Assembly: GCA_029250945.1 (NCBI GenBank)
Contig: JAQXEG010000017.1
Span: 1 to 64,000, forward strand
Direction of reading: 5' to 3'
DNA from: Yoonia sp.
GTDB lineage: Bacteria; Pseudomonadota; Alphaproteobacteria; Rhodobacterales; Rhodobacteraceae
Length of the DNA stretch: 64,000 bases
Every line of letters begins with the position of its first letter. Position 1 is the first letter of the stretch. Both the position numbers and the translations under genes were made by a program. Positions 54,367 through 64,000 of this stretch are shown here, piece by piece. The notes beneath the pieces were generated by a model. That model was not told the origin of the DNA and ran no database searches. It saw only the letters and a list, made by a program, of their open reading frames with translations.

Positions 54367-54659
54367 TGCCCCGTGTTCTGTGGTTTCTACCCGTTGGGTT
54401 GTTGATCGTGTTCGCGGGCTATGTCGGGTTTCGCATGGGCCAATCCGTGACCGAGACCGAGATTATCACCGGCATAGCTAACCACTACGCCCAAAGCCAC
54501 GGTGGCGATCCCGCTGATTGCATCGGCCGCCAAGGCACTGCGGACGGTGTGTTCGTCGAAGTGATCTGCCTGAATGCCGATGGCGTGGGCTATGCATTTG
54601 ATGTGAACGAACGCGGGCGCCTATTGGCCACCCGCCGCATGACAGGACAGATGACATGA
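54366..54659 (+). CDS. Small membrane-anchored protein of unknown function
   Basis: 97 residues. One N-terminal hydrophobic helix (VLWFLPVGLLIVFAGYVGFRMG), then a periplasmic domain with two Cys (DCIGRQG, VICLN) and VGYAFDVNERG. The ATG overlaps the ivd stop, and its own stop overlaps the next gene (ATGA). Not recognised. Confidence 0.6.
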   Translation: MPRVLWFLPVGLLIVFAGYVGFRMGQSVTETEIITGIANHYAQSHGGDPADCIGRQGTADGVFVEVICLNADGVGYAFDVNERGRLLATRRMTGQMT

Positions 54660-55141
54660 CACGGCTTGCGTTCATCTTTGCCGTTCTTGCGGCCCCGCTT
54701 GCGGCGCAGGATATGGCATTTGATCCGGCGATCACCGACCAATGCCTTGCGGACACCACCACGGATGCGGCCTGTATCGGGGCCGCCGCGAACCAGTGCA
54801 TGACCGACACCCTTGGCGGAAGCAGCACAGTAGGCATGGGCGGCTGCCTTTATCCTGAATATGAATATTGGGACGCCCGCCTGAACCGCAGCTATCAAAA
54901 GGTGTTGGCGCAATCCAAGGCAATGGACACTGAATTAGAGGCGTCTGGCGTTTTCATGTTGGATATCGCGGATAATCTGGTGCGGATGCAGCGGTCATGG
55001 ATCACTTTTCGCGACGCCGCCTGTGATTATGAACGCACATTATAGCTAGGCGGAACCCGTGGTGGGCCTGCGACGGCGCAATGCCTGATGCAGCTGACGG
55101 CTGAACAGATCCTGCGGCTTGAGGCGGGGATCAGACCGTGA
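54656..55141 (+). pseudogene. DUF1311 (LprI-like) periplasmic protein with amber codon
   Basis: Signal peptide MTRLAFIFAVLAAPLAAQ, then a Cys-rich domain (DQCLADTTTDAACIGAAANQC). The lysozyme-inhibitor LprI/DUF1311 motif LNRSYQKVLAQSKAM and RMQRSWITFRDAACDYE follow. A TAG at 55043-55045 cuts the frame at the point where the motif normally continues. Downstream the same frame still reads LGGTRGGPATAQCLMQLTAEQ, ILRLEAGIRP up to a TGA ending at 55141. The truncated form loses the last conserved Cys. Confidence 0.75.
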
Positions 55142-55386
55142 CGGGGCTGGTTGCAGTTCACCGCCGTGCGCACGGGTATCTGTGTCCGGTTTGTGGGGTC
55201 CCCCAGTCGCCTATTGCCATGATGGCGACGCTTGGTGGGTTCCTGCGTATGCGTCTGCACGATGATTTGGGTTGTGACGGTTGCGGTGCGCGGCTGGTGC
55301 TGAAACCAACTTATGATCGTATCGTCACGCTTGGGTTTCAGCTGTTGCATGCGGTCATTCTGATCATTGCGACCTTGATGCGCTAA
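55138..55386 (+). CDS. Small zinc-ribbon membrane protein of unknown function
   Basis: 82 residues from a GTG overlapping the previous frame's TGA. Two Cys pairs (CPVC, CDGC) suggest a zinc ribbon, followed by a C-terminal hydrophobic segment (IVTLGFQLLHAVILIIATLM). Not recognised. 55387-55589 after it is the nuo leader region. Confidence 0.5.
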   Translation: MTGLVAVHRRAHGYLCPVCGVPQSPIAMMATLGGFLRMRLHDDLGCDGCGARLVLKPTYDRIVTLGFQLLHAVILIIATLMR

Positions 55387-55503
55387 TCGCCGCATGGGGC
55401 GGACCAGAGGCGCGGGTGGGAATCGCTGCATTCTTTGATAAAACCCCGCCGCCATGGGCGCAATAATGCGCTAAATTCAGCACGTTTCAGGGCTGTGGGA
55501 TGG

Positions 55504-55532
55504 TTGACCCTTTGGGGGGCTGCGGGTAAGTG
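55504..55532 (+). promoter_or_regulatory. Candidate nuo operon promoter
   Basis: TTGACC at 55504-55509, a 17-base spacer, then TAAGTG at 55527-55532, about 58 bases before nuoA. The -35 is good, the -10 poor. Offered because this is the only gap upstream of nuoA. Confidence 0.3.
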
Positions 55533-55589
55533 TGGCGCAACAGATTGCAGCACTGCGCGACGCGGTGCCATATGCCGAAGGATAGACCC

Positions 55590-55945
55590 TTGTCTGAGAT
55601 GCTGAATGAATACCTTCCGATCTTGATCTTTTTGGGGCTGGCGATTGCGCTGGGCCTGATCCTGATCCTTGCTGCGGCGATTGTCGCGGTGCGTAATCCC
55701 GACCCTGAAAAGGTGTCCGCCTACGAATGTGGGTTCAATGCATTTGATGACGCGCGGATGAAGTTTGACGTGCGGTTCTACCTTGTGTCGATCCTGTTCA
55801 TCATCTTCGATCTTGAGGTCGCGTTCCTGTTCCCATGGGCGGTCGCGTTCAAGGACATCTCGATGGTTGGCTTCTGGTCCATGATGGTCTTCTTGGGCGT
55901 GCTGACAATCGGCTTTGCATACGAATGGAAAAAGGGAGCGCTCGA

Positions 55946-55955
<10 letters not shown>
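55590..55955 (+). CDS. nuoA: NADH-quinone oxidoreductase subunit A
   Basis: Membrane subunit of respiratory complex I; 121 residues with three helices. The conserved [29 protein letters not shown] loop lies in the middle, and the end is [10 protein letters not shown]. The start is set at a TTG (55590), because AAGGA lies eight bases upstream and the length then equals the usual roseobacter NuoA; the next ATG is at 55599. Confidence 0.93.
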
Positions 55956-57086
<1,131 letters not shown>

Positions 57087-57090
<4 letters not shown>

Positions 57091-58325
57091 TGGACGGCGA
57101 TATCCGCGTGAACACCTATGATGACGGCACCACTGATGCGCTGACCGGCGAACAGAAAATCCGTAATTTCAACATCAACTTTGGCCCACAGCACCCTGCG
57201 GCCCACGGCGTTCTGCGTCTTGTGCTTGAGCTGGATGGCGAGATTGTTGAGCGTTGCGATCCGCATATCGGCCTGCTGCACCGCGGCACCGAAAAACTGA
57301 TGGAAAGCCGCACCTATCTGCAAAACCTGCCGTATTTCGACCGGCTGGATTATGTGGCCCCGATGAACCAAGAACATGCTTGGTGTCTTGCGATTGAAAA
57401 GCTGACTGGCACCGAAGTGCCCCGTCGTGCATCCCTGATCCGCGTGCTGTATTGCGAAATTGGCCGTGTGTTGAACCACCTTCTCAATATCACCACGCAA
57501 GCTATGGACGTCGGGGCGATGACCCCGATTTCTTGGGGTTTCGAAGAGCGTGAAAAACTAATGGTGTTTTATGAGCGTGCCTGTGGCGCGCGTCTGCACG
57601 CCGCCTATTTTCGCCCCGGTGGTGTGCATCAGGATTTGCCGTCCCAGCTGATCGAAGACATTGACCAATGGGCCGTTGAGTTCCCCAAGATCATCGACGA
57701 TCTGGATACATTGCTTACCGAGAACCGCATTTTCAAACAGCGTAACTGCGATATCGGCGTGATCACCGAGCAGGAAATCCTTGATTGGGGTTTCTCTGGC
57801 GTGATGGTGCGTGGCTCTGGCCTGCCGTGGGATCTGCGCCGTTCGCAGCCATATGAATGCTACGACGAGTTTGAGTTTACGATCCCTGTAGGCGTGAATG
57901 GCGACTGCTACGACCGTTACCTGTGCCGCATGGAAGAGATGCGTCAATCTACCTCGATCATTCGCCAAGCTTGCGAAAAGCTGCGCAATGAACCCGGTGA
58001 TGTGATGGCACGCGGCAAGATGACACCGCCGACCCGCGTCGACATGAAAACGTCGATGGAATCGCTGATCCACCACTTTAAACTTTATACCGAAGGGTTC
58101 CACGTACCTGCAGGTGAGGTTTACGCCGCCGTTGAAGCCCCCAAAGGCGAATTTGGTGTGTTCCTTGTGGCGGATGGGTCCAACAAACCGTATCGCGCGA
58201 AAATTCGTGCGCCAGGGTATTTGCACCTGCAAGCGATGGATCACGTCACAACCGGTCACCAGTTGGCTGACGTGGCAGCAATCATCGGCACCATGGACGT
58301 CGTGTTCGGGGAGATTGACCGATGA
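57087..58325 (+). CDS. nuoD: NADH-quinone oxidoreductase subunit D
   Basis: 49-kDa subunit forming the quinone pocket with NuoB; 412 residues. [14 protein letters not shown] contains the quinone-site His, and [16 protein letters not shown] and the C-terminal DVVFGEIDR are typical. Two ATGs in tandem (57087 and 57090); the first overlaps nuoC as ATGA. Its stop overlaps the following accessory gene by four bases. Confidence 0.96.
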
Positions 58326-58666
58326 TCCGTTTCGGCACCATCAGCGCGGGCTTTGTGTGCCTGACCGCATGTTCTGCGATCACCGATTTTCGCCCGACGC
58401 TGACCAGTGTTGTGGCACCACGTCCGGTGACGCCGACTGCCGCACCTGCGCTCACCATTCTGACTACGAAAGAACGGCTTTTGGCCGCGATTGAGGGACA
58501 GGGCTGTGAGCTGAACGCGACGAATGTGGAGGCGGTGCTTGCCTCTGCCACGATCACCCGCGAAGAGCTGTTGCAACTAACGCCACAGCTTCAGTCCGAG
58601 GGCCGGATCGCGGTATCGGGTAGCGGTGCGGTGCGTTCGACATCCGCCAATTGTATTAACGCTTAA
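58322..58666 (+). CDS. Putative lipoprotein within the nuo operon
   Basis: 114 residues. [18 protein letters not shown] has a lipobox-like LTAC with Cys at 17. A Pro/Thr-rich linker leads to a small domain with two Cys ([22 protein letters not shown]). It is coupled to nuoD by an ATGA overlap, so it is made with complex I, but it is not a known subunit. Function unknown. Confidence 0.65.
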   Translation: MIRFGTISAGFVCLTACSAITDFRPTLTSVVAPRPVTPTAAPALTILTTKERLLAAIEGQGCELNATNVEAVLASATITREELLQLTPQLQSEGRIAVSGSGAVRSTSANCINA

Positions 58667-58684
58667 GCGACCGAAAGACTTCTT

Positions 58685-59779
58685 ATGCTGCGCAGACTTT
58701 ATCACGACCAGCCTGAAACCTTTGCGTTCACCCCTGCGAACCAGACGTGGGCCGAGGGTCAGATCACGAAATACCCCGAAGGTCGTCAGGCCTCGGCGAT
58801 TATTCCGTTGTTGTGGCGCGCCCAAGAGCAAGAGGGTTGGTTGACCCGCCCTGCGATTGAATCTGTCGCAAAGATGCTTGATATGGCCTATATCCGCGCA
58901 CTTGAGGTGGCATCTTTCTACTTCATGTTCCAACTTCAACCTGTCGGCTCTGTCGCGCATATTCAGGTCTGCGGCACGTTGTCGTGTATGATTTGCGGTG
59001 CCGAGGATTTGATCGGTATCTGCCGTGAAAAGATCGCTGATAAACCACATGTTCTGTCCGCAGACGGTAAGTTTTCATGGGAAGAGGTGGAATGCCTTGG
59101 CTCCTGTGCGAATGCGCCGATGGCCCAGATCGGCAAAGATTATTATGAAGATTTGACAGCGGCGCGGTTCACCGAATTGCTGGACGAATTGGCAGCGGGC
59201 AAGGTGCCTGTGCCGGGCCCACAAAATGGGCGCTATGCGGCTGAGCCATTGAAGGGCCTGACGACGCTTCAGGATTATGACAGCGGCAAGACACAGTATA
59301 ATGCGTCCGTGCAATTGGCTGTCGATATCGGTGACACGATCAAGCGGATCGATGGAACCGAGGTGCCAAATCTGACGCCGTGGTTGGGAAAGGGCGCAAA
59401 TGCGTCGGCCAAACCTGCCAAGGTGGATAAGCCCGCCAAGAAAGCCGCGCCAAAACCTGCCGCCAAGGCCAAACCGGTTGGTAAATCCAACCCTACGCCA
59501 AAGGCAAAGGCGGCAGCCGTTGCGGCATCTGCTGCCGATGGTAAAAAACCACGCACAATGACAGCCCCACGCAAGGCTGGCGCCGACGATCTGAAACTGA
59601 TCAGCGGTGTTGGTCCCAAGCTGGAGGGCGTTTTGAACGAGCTTGGTTTTTGGCATTTCGACCAGATTTCCAAGTGGACGTCCGCCGAAATCGCGTGGGT
59701 TGATAGCCGTCTGAAGTTCAAAGGCCGCATTGAGCGCGACAATTGGGTGGATCAGGCGACCAAACTTGCCTCAAAATAG
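58685..59779 (+). CDS. nuoE: NADH-quinone oxidoreductase subunit E with C-terminal helix-hairpin-helix extension
   Basis: 364 residues, about twice the length of E. coli NuoE. Residues 1-200 are the thioredoxin-like subunit with the N1a [2Fe-2S] ligands in [14 protein letters not shown] and [10 protein letters not shown]. From about 240 to 300 comes an Ala/Lys/Pro linker ([20 protein letters not shown]). Residues 301-364 form a helix-hairpin-helix-like domain, [20 protein letters not shown] followed by [11 protein letters not shown]. The same domain recurs in the gene at 59962. Extended NuoE proteins of this type are seen in roseobacters; the role of the tail is unknown. Confidence 0.92.
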   Translation: MLRRLYHDQPETFAFTPANQTWAEGQITKYPEGRQASAIIPLLWRAQEQEGWLTRPAIESVAKMLDMAYIRALEVASFYFMFQLQPVGSVAHIQVCGTLSCMICGAEDLIGICREKIADKPHVLSADGKFSWEEVECLGSCANAPMAQIGKDYYEDLTAARFTELLDELAAGKVPVPGPQNGRYAAEPLKGLTTLQDYDSGKTQYNASVQLAVDIGDTIKRIDGTEVPNLTPWLGKGANASAKPAKVDKPAKKAAPKPAAKAKPVGKSNPTPKAKAAAVAASAADGKKPRTMTAPRKAGADDLKLISGVGPKLEGVLNELGFWHFDQISKWTSAEIAWVDSRLKFKGRIERDNWVDQATKLASK

Positions 59780-59961
59780 GGCGTAGCCGTCACAAATACC
59801 CACAAAACACGGTATTGAGCGGCTAAAAGGGCTTCTTTTTGAGGTCACCTTCGGTATCGTCCCCTTGGTATATCGCGCCACGACTGCCACCGTGGCGACA
59901 TCGCTGAATCACAACGGGTCAATGTGCTGGCACAATGCGCAGCCCATGGGAGAAGAAGACA

Positions 59962-60753
59962 ATGAAAGATAATACACTCAAGCGCGACGGGGTCTTTGCG
60001 ATATCCGCTCTGTTCGGGGTACTCGCGGGCGCTGTTGCTCTGGTCGCCTTTGCATATAGTTGGTTGGGTGCGGTGTTGATCGGCCTGATCGTGGCGATTA
60101 TCGTAGCGATTATCCTTTGGTTGGGCTGGCGTGATGCGGCGGCACCTGCCGCCAAGCCGATGACGGCAAGCGCGCCTGCTGCTGCAACAACAACGACGGC
60201 GTCCACATCCGCGTCCGCCGCAAGCACCGGTGACGCGGTTGCGTTTGCGCCAGTTGCTGCAGCTACACCCACCGCCGTTCAGGCCGCACCAGCGACTGCG
60301 GCGGCTGCTCCTGTTGTGACACCTGCTGTCAAAACGTCGCCAAAGCCGGCCCCGAAGCCTGCTGCTAAGGCTGCCGCGAAGCCCGCGGCTAAGAATGCTG
60401 CAAAACCAGCTGCGAAGCCTGCTGCCAAAGCCGCTGCAAAACCCGCAGCGAAGGCGAAGGCCGCTGATCCAAAGCCAGCCGTTTTGAAAAAAGCACGCGC
60501 TGGTGGCCCCGATGATCTGAAACTGATCAAAGGTGTCGGTCCTGTCTTGGAAAAGGCGCTGCATGAAACTGGTGTGTTCCACTTTGATCAGGTTGCGGCT
60601 TGGTCCAACATGGATGCCCGCTGGTTTGATGAGAACGTCAAAGGTGCCAACGGTCGTGTGCAACGTGATGGCTGGATCAAGCAGGCACGCATTCTGGCCA
60701 AAGGCGGCACAACCGAGTTTGCAAACAAAGTGAAGAAGGGTGGCGTTTACTAA
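59962..60753 (+). CDS. Membrane-anchored Ala/Lys/Pro-rich protein with helix-hairpin-helix domain
   Basis: 263 residues. Two close hydrophobic segments at about 11-55 (GVFAISALFGVLAGAVALVAF; IGLIVAIIVAIILWLGW) form a membrane anchor. A long Ala/Thr then Lys/Ala/Pro-rich linker follows (about 60-178), and residues 184-250 are DDLKLIKGVGPVLEKALHET followed by GVFHFDQVAAW, closely related to the NuoE tail. The start at 59962 has GGAGAAGAAG upstream; an ATG 27 bases earlier is possible. It sits between nuoE and nuoF. Function unknown; an assembly or tethering role for complex I is speculation. Confidence 0.75.
   Translation: MKDNTLKRDGVFAISALFGVLAGAVALVAFAYSWLGAVLIGLIVAIIVAIILWLGWRDAAAPAAKPMTASAPAAATTTTASTSASAASTGDAVAFAPVAAATPTAVQAAPATAAAAPVVTPAVKTSPKPAPKPAAKAAAKPAAKNAAKPAAKPAAKAAAKPAAKAKAADPKPAVLKKARAGGPDDLKLIKGVGPVLEKALHETGVFHFDQVAAWSNMDARWFDENVKGANGRVQRDGWIKQARILAKGGTTEFANKVKKGGVY
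60340..60462 (+). repeat. Low-complexity PAAK/AAAK repeat coding segment
   Basis: About 41 codons encoding repeated K-P-A-A-K and A-A-A-K-P-A-A-K units. The codons vary between units (GCT, GCC, GCG, GCA), so the repeat is kept at protein level rather than being a fresh DNA tandem duplication. It resembles the basic tails of histone-H1-like proteins. Confidence 0.75.
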
Positions 60754-60770
60754 ACGCCCTGGAAAAACCT

Positions 60771-60995
60771 ATGGCTCAGAATCCAAACAGTCCCCAAACA
60801 GGCCAACGCATTGCGATTGTGGTGGCAGCAACTGGGGTTCTTTGGATCTGCGCCAATCTTGCGGGTGAATTTTTAGACATCTCCGTTCGGGTGCGGGCCT
60901 TTTTTGATCTTGTGGCGCTGGCAGCTTTTGGATTTGCGCTCTATATGACATTCAACCTGTGGCGTGACCGCCAAAACGATAAGGATGACGGCTGA
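60771..60995 (+). CDS. DUF5337-like small membrane protein
   Basis: 74 residues with two hydrophobic segments ([42 protein letters not shown]) and a charged tail. Found next to nuoF in roseobacters. Its TGA overlaps the nuoF ATG (TGATG), suggesting coupled synthesis. Family name is a recognition call. Confidence 0.7.
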   Translation: MAQNPNSPQTGQRIAIVVAATGVLWICANLAGEFLDISVRVRAFFDLVALAAFGFALYMTFNLWRDRQNDKDDG

Positions 60996-62278
60996 TGCTG
61001 AAAGACCAAGACCGGATTTTCACGAACCTTTACGGCATGCACGACCGGACCCTGAAAGGGGCGCAGGCGCGTGGGCATTGGGACGGCACAGCCGCGATCA
61101 TCAAAAAGGGCCGTGAGTGGATCATCGACGAGATGAAAGCATCCGGTTTGCGCGGCCGTGGCGGGGCGGGTTTCCCGACTGGTTTGAAGTGGTCGTTCAT
61201 GCCCAAGGAATCTGATGGTCGTCCGGCCTATCTGGTTGTGAACGCTGACGAATCCGAGCCAGGTACATGTAAAGACCGTGAAATCATGCGCCACGATCCG
61301 CACACGCTGGTCGAAGGCTGCCTGATCGCGTCATTCGCGATGAATGCGAACGCCTGCTACATCTATATTCGCGGTGAATACATCCGTGAAAAAGAGGCGC
61401 TGCAAGCCGCCATCGATGAGGCATATGCCGCTGGTCTGGTTGGCAAGAACGCCGCGAAATCTGGTTGGGATTTCGACATCTATCTTGCCCACGGGGCAGG
61501 GGCCTATATCTGTGGCGAAGAGACAGCGCTGCTGGAATCGCTTGAAGGTAAAAAGGGCATGCCGCGGATGAAGCCGCCGTTTCCTGCAGGCGCTGGACTT
61601 TATGGTTGCCCGACAACGGTGAACAACGTGGAATCGATCGCCGTGGTTCCGACAATTTTGCGCCGTGGCGGCAGCTGGTTTTCTGGCATTGGTCGCGCGA
61701 ACAACGCGGGCACAAAGCTGTTTGCGATCTCTGGTCACGTCAACAACCCTTGTGTTGTTGAAGAAGAAATGGGCATCACATTCGAAGAGCTGATCGAAAA
61801 GCACTGCGGCGGTATTCGTGGCGGGTGGGATAACCTGAAGGCTGTGATCCCCGGCGGATCGTCCGTGCCCAACGTGCGCGGCGAAGACATGCGCGACGCG
61901 ATTATGGATTTTGACGGGCTGCGCGAAAAGGGCTCTAGCCTTGGGACCGCAGCGGTGATTGTCATGGATAATTCCGTCGATATGATCAAAGCGGTCTGGC
62001 GTTTGTCCAAGTTCTACAAGCACGAATCCTGTGGCCAGTGCACGCCATGCCGTGAAGGCACCGGCTGGATGATGCGCGTCATGGCGCGTTTGGTTGAAGG
62101 TAACGCAACTGTTGAAGAAATCGACATGCTGCTGGACGTGACTAAGCAGGTCGAAGGTCACACAATCTGTGCATTGGGTGACGCGGCCGCATGGCCCATT
62201 CAGGCGCTGATCAAGAACTTCCGTGGCGATATCGAAGACCGGATCGCCCATAAGCGGCGCGCGATCGCTGCGGAGTAA
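60995..62278 (+). CDS. nuoF: NADH-quinone oxidoreductase subunit F
   Basis: NADH-oxidising subunit with FMN and cluster N3; 427 residues. [18 protein letters not shown] is the NADH/FMN loop, [19 protein letters not shown] is conserved, and the [4Fe-4S] ligands are in [13 protein letters not shown] and [13 protein letters not shown]. Full length and intact. nuoG would be expected further downstream, beyond the window. Confidence 0.97.
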   Translation: MLKDQDRIFTNLYGMHDRTLKGAQARGHWDGTAAIIKKGREWIIDEMKASGLRGRGGAGFPTGLKWSFMPKESDGRPAYLVVNADESEPGTCKDREIMRHDPHTLVEGCLIASFAMNANACYIYIRGEYIREKEALQAAIDEAYAAGLVGKNAAKSGWDFDIYLAHGAGAYICGEETALLESLEGKKGMPRMKPPFPAGAGLYGCPTTVNNVESIAVVPTILRRGGSWFSGIGRANNAGTKLFAISGHVNNPCVVEEEMGITFEELIEKHCGGIRGGWDNLKAVIPGGSSVPNVRGEDMRDAIMDFDGLREKGSSLGTAAVIVMDNSVDMIKAVWRLSKFYKHESCGQCTPCREGTGWMMRVMARLVEGNATVEEIDMLLDVTKQVEGHTICALGDAAAWPIQALIKNFRGDIEDRIAHKRRAIAAE

Positions 62279-62300
62279 TTGAAAGAGTAGGGTGTTGAAG

Positions 62301-62706
62301 ATGTTGAAACCTGTCGCAATGATGTTGAGCCTGTGCAGTCTTATGGCGGCTTGTGGTGAAAGCGATCCATTGGCCCTCGGGTGAAAAACGTCTTTTGGTT
62401 GGCATTCCGAAATCTGCGGATTGCAGTTTTGTTGGGGCGGGGGTCGAGAATACCCAGAACCAGAATATTCTGGGTAAAGGTGTGACAGCGCGCGGGCCCT
62501 TGGATAAGGCGGTTTTTGTTTGCACCAATGCGGCGGGGTAAAAGCTTCAGACGACGGGCCACCGTCAGATTTTGGCACGCGGTCCAACGGCGAATGCGAT
62601 TTTGTATTCTGTGAAACTGGGGGTGAACCGTGTGAGCGGCACCCAGTTCATCCGCAGCAGCCAATATGAGTTCTGGGTTGATTTCGTTTTTACGCTCGCG
62701 CCGTAG
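62301..62706 (+). pseudogene. Lipoprotein of unknown function, frameshift plus stop
   Basis: Starts with a lipoprotein signal (MLKPVAMMLSLCSLMAAC, Cys at 18). After SDPLAL the frame ends at a TGA (62382-62384). The next frame carries KRLLVGIPKSADCSFVGAGV and VTARGPLDKAVFVCTNAAG, meets a TAA (62539-62541), and continues in the same frame with HRQILARGPTANAILYSVKL, ending at 62706. At least two lesions are therefore present. The intact protein is not recognised. Confidence 0.65.
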
Positions 62707-62733
62707 ACCAATAATCGCAAGGAAACTTTTGTC

Positions 62734-62970
62734 ATGATGGTTCGGCACCTTTGGGACGGTTTCCTAAGCCTGCTTGCCGCGATCGCCACGTTGGTAATTT
62801 GCGGTATTCCAGCGTGGTTTACGTATAAGTCGATCACGCTTGGGCTTGCACCGCTTTGGGCGTGGATCGGTGTGATCGGGCTAGGCTTTGTCGGGATTTT
62901 GCTGACGATGAGCTTTCTACGTAAGGCAGCTGATGGTATCAGCCCGTCGCGGGAACGGCGCCGCCTCTGA
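62734..62970 (+). CDS. Small membrane protein of unknown function
   Basis: 78 residues with two hydrophobic segments (FLSLLAAIATLVICGIPAWF; LWAWIGVIGLGFVGILLTMSF) and a basic tail (SPSRERRRL). Tandem ATGs at the start. Its stop overlaps the next ATG (TGATG). Confidence 0.6.
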   Translation: MMVRHLWDGFLSLLAAIATLVICGIPAWFTYKSITLGLAPLWAWIGVIGLGFVGILLTMSFLRKAADGISPSRERRRL

Positions 62971-63392
62971 TGGTTGCCAAACTATTCACAACAGTTTCTC
63001 TGGGCGTTCTTGTCTCGGGATGCGTTGCAAAACAGTCATGGGAACAAAGCCATCAAAGTCAGGGTATGCCTCCTTTTGCGCGTGATGCAGCATTGGTTAA
63101 CGGACGCGGCATGTGGGTCGCGTTCTATCCTCGTTTACCCACAGCGGGTGAGCATTGCGACGATAGAAACAACTGCATAACATGGATCGGGGAACGATCC
63201 GATATTGAAGTTATGCCGCTTTATGAAAAGCCAATTACACAAGCCATGGCCGAAGCAGCGGTTTATCAGGTCTGCCCCGACGCGGTGATCTGGCAGGACG
63301 GGGTGCATGTTTTGCCAGAAGGCATGGTGCGTTTCGAACGGGCAGAATGCCCCGCTTTCACCGCTGAATTTAAGAACCGAAAGGCGCGATAG
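62970..63392 (+). CDS. Putative lipoprotein of unknown function
   Basis: 140 residues. Signal MVAKLFTTVSLGVLVSGC has a lipobox (VSGC, Cys at 18). The mature part holds four further Cys (HCDDRNNC, VYQVCPDAV, ERAECPAF) that could form disulfides. Coupled to the preceding membrane protein. Not recognised. Confidence 0.6.
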   Translation: MVAKLFTTVSLGVLVSGCVAKQSWEQSHQSQGMPPFARDAALVNGRGMWVAFYPRLPTAGEHCDDRNNCITWIGERSDIEVMPLYEKPITQAMAEAAVYQVCPDAVIWQDGVHVLPEGMVRFERAECPAFTAEFKNRKAR

Positions 63393-63399
63393 GTTTCCA

Positions 63400-63852
63400 G
63401 TGCAACTCGCAGAGCTCAACATTGGCCGTCTTGTGGCCTCCAAGGACGACCCACGCGTCGCGGATTTCATGACCAACCTCGACCGGATCAACGGGTTGGG
63501 CAAACGCATGCCCGGCTTTGTCTGGATGATGGAAGGCGCCCCGGGTGAGGGGAACACCGCCACGGCGATTGACGGCGATCCGCAATATATCTCCAACCTA
63601 ACAGTCTGGGAAACTGCCGCCCAACTAGAAACATTTGTGTTCGACACGCTGCATGCGAAATTCATGGCCCGCCGTGCGGAATGGTTCGCGGTGTTGGGCG
63701 AGATGCATTTTGTCATGTGGTGGGTGCCGCCGGGCCACCAACCTACCTTGTCCGAGGCATTGGCAAAGCTGGAATATCTGCGTGCCAACGGTGACAGCGC
63801 GGAAGCGTTCGGTTGGGACTATTTACGCGCCAATCGGCCTGCAACCGCTTAA
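63400..63852 (+). CDS. DUF3291 family protein
   Basis: 150 residues from a GTG start (MQLAELNIGRLVASKDDPRV). The family features are DFMTNLDRINGLGKRMPGFVW, a SNLTVWET strand and MWWVPPGHQPTLSEALAKLEYL. A ferredoxin-like dimeric alpha/beta-barrel fold similar to antibiotic monooxygenases is likely. Enzymatic role unknown. It lies inside the extended nuo gene group. Confidence 0.8.
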   Translation: MQLAELNIGRLVASKDDPRVADFMTNLDRINGLGKRMPGFVWMMEGAPGEGNTATAIDGDPQYISNLTVWETAAQLETFVFDTLHAKFMARRAEWFAVLGEMHFVMWWVPPGHQPTLSEALAKLEYLRANGDSAEAFGWDYLRANRPATA

Positions 63853-63936
63853 CAATCCGGACTGTTATTGCATAACACGAGGGTTCGGCCGACATATCAG
63901 TCAAGCGGGGCGCTTTGCCCTATGATTGGAAAGTAA

Positions 63937-64000
63937 ATGACAATGAAAACTCCACCGCTTTTGTCGCTTGTGTCGGCTGCCGTAATTGCCGCGTTTGCTG
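63937..64000 (+). CDS. Start of a gene with an N-terminal signal sequence (cut by window end)
   Basis: ATG at 63937 (or 63943) with GGAAAG just upstream. The visible residues, MTMKTPPLLSLVSAAVIAAF, look like a signal peptide or membrane anchor. The rest is outside the window. Confidence 0.5.
   Translation, partial: MTMKTPPLLSLVSAAVIAAFA

Noticed and set aside
60340-60462. DNA tandem repeat or recombination hotspot in the PAAK region
   Set aside because: Codons differ between units, so it is a protein-level low-complexity linker and not a recent DNA repeat array.

Overview
This window looks like chromosomal DNA of an alphaproteobacterium of the Roseobacter group (Rhodobacteraceae), possibly Octadecabacter-like. 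The evidence is gene content and protein style: a sorbitol/mannitol smo-mtlK cluster, TRAP and dipeptide ABC transporters, a roseobacter-type nuo operon with interleaved accessory genes and a NuoE carrying a helix-hairpin-helix tail, DUF3422 and DUF3291 proteins, and moderately high GC. The genus is inference. No rRNA, tRNA or CRISPR array was seen.

Layout. 1-1511: a tyrosine-recombinase fragment, a decayed IS3-family element and what looks like the 5' end of a Crp/Fnr-type regulator, together a rearrangement breakpoint. 1703-8989 (minus): sugar-alcohol ABC importer smoEFG-K with sorbitol dehydrogenase, an AraC regulator and mannitol 2-dehydrogenase in one tightly overlapping operon. 9225-14884 (minus): TRAP transporter DctPQM with an unusual dipeptidase-family protein and an aldehyde dehydrogenase, divergent from a LysR regulator (14981-15847). 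16063-17572: a broken surface/outer-membrane protein. 17697-19939: a sugar isomerase/epimerase and a Gfo/Idh/MocA dehydrogenase pair. 19936-24251 (minus): a small TPR protein and the pqi lipid-transport genes, with PqiA split into two proteins. 24314-26182: a pgm pseudogene, a P-loop kinase and a brkB::hlyD deletion chimera. 26256-29253: fatty acid hydroxylase, kynureninase, DUF1304 protein and an SDR. 29447-32452: pntAB transhydrogenase with terminator. 32565-35043: a frameshifted secreted protein, an rRNA pseudouridine synthase and a DUF3422 protein. 35044-44785: a peptide ABC importer (minus) divergent from an amidohydrolase / amino-acid oxidase / M20 hydrolase operon. 44785-55386: broken yciB, moaA, a lipoprotein, AlkD-like protein, glmS, glmU, a HAD phosphatase, a DegT aminotransferase, an ivd gene with an internal deletion and small genes. 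55590 to the end: nuoABCDE-F with accessory proteins.

How the genes work together. Three nutrient-import modules (polyols; a carboxylate or small organic acid; peptides or acylated amino acids) each sit beside their catabolic enzymes and, in two cases, a regulator. In all three, a perfect 10-bp stem-loop follows the gene for the solute-binding protein, which suggests that the binding protein is made in excess over the permeases.

The most striking general feature is gene decay. At least ten loci carry in-frame stops, 1-2 nt frameshifts or internal deletions (orfB of the IS, the surface protein, pgm, brkB/hlyD, the secreted protein at 32565, yciB, ivd, the DUF1311 gene, the lipoprotein at 62301, and an amber codon inside nuoB). 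Most are invisible if single ORFs are read alone. Sequencing error is an alternative for the single-base lesions but not for the deletions. The best candidate for little-described biology is the pair of paralogous helix-hairpin-helix domains encoded in the nuo operon: one fused to NuoE, one on a membrane-anchored Ala/Lys/Pro-rich protein.
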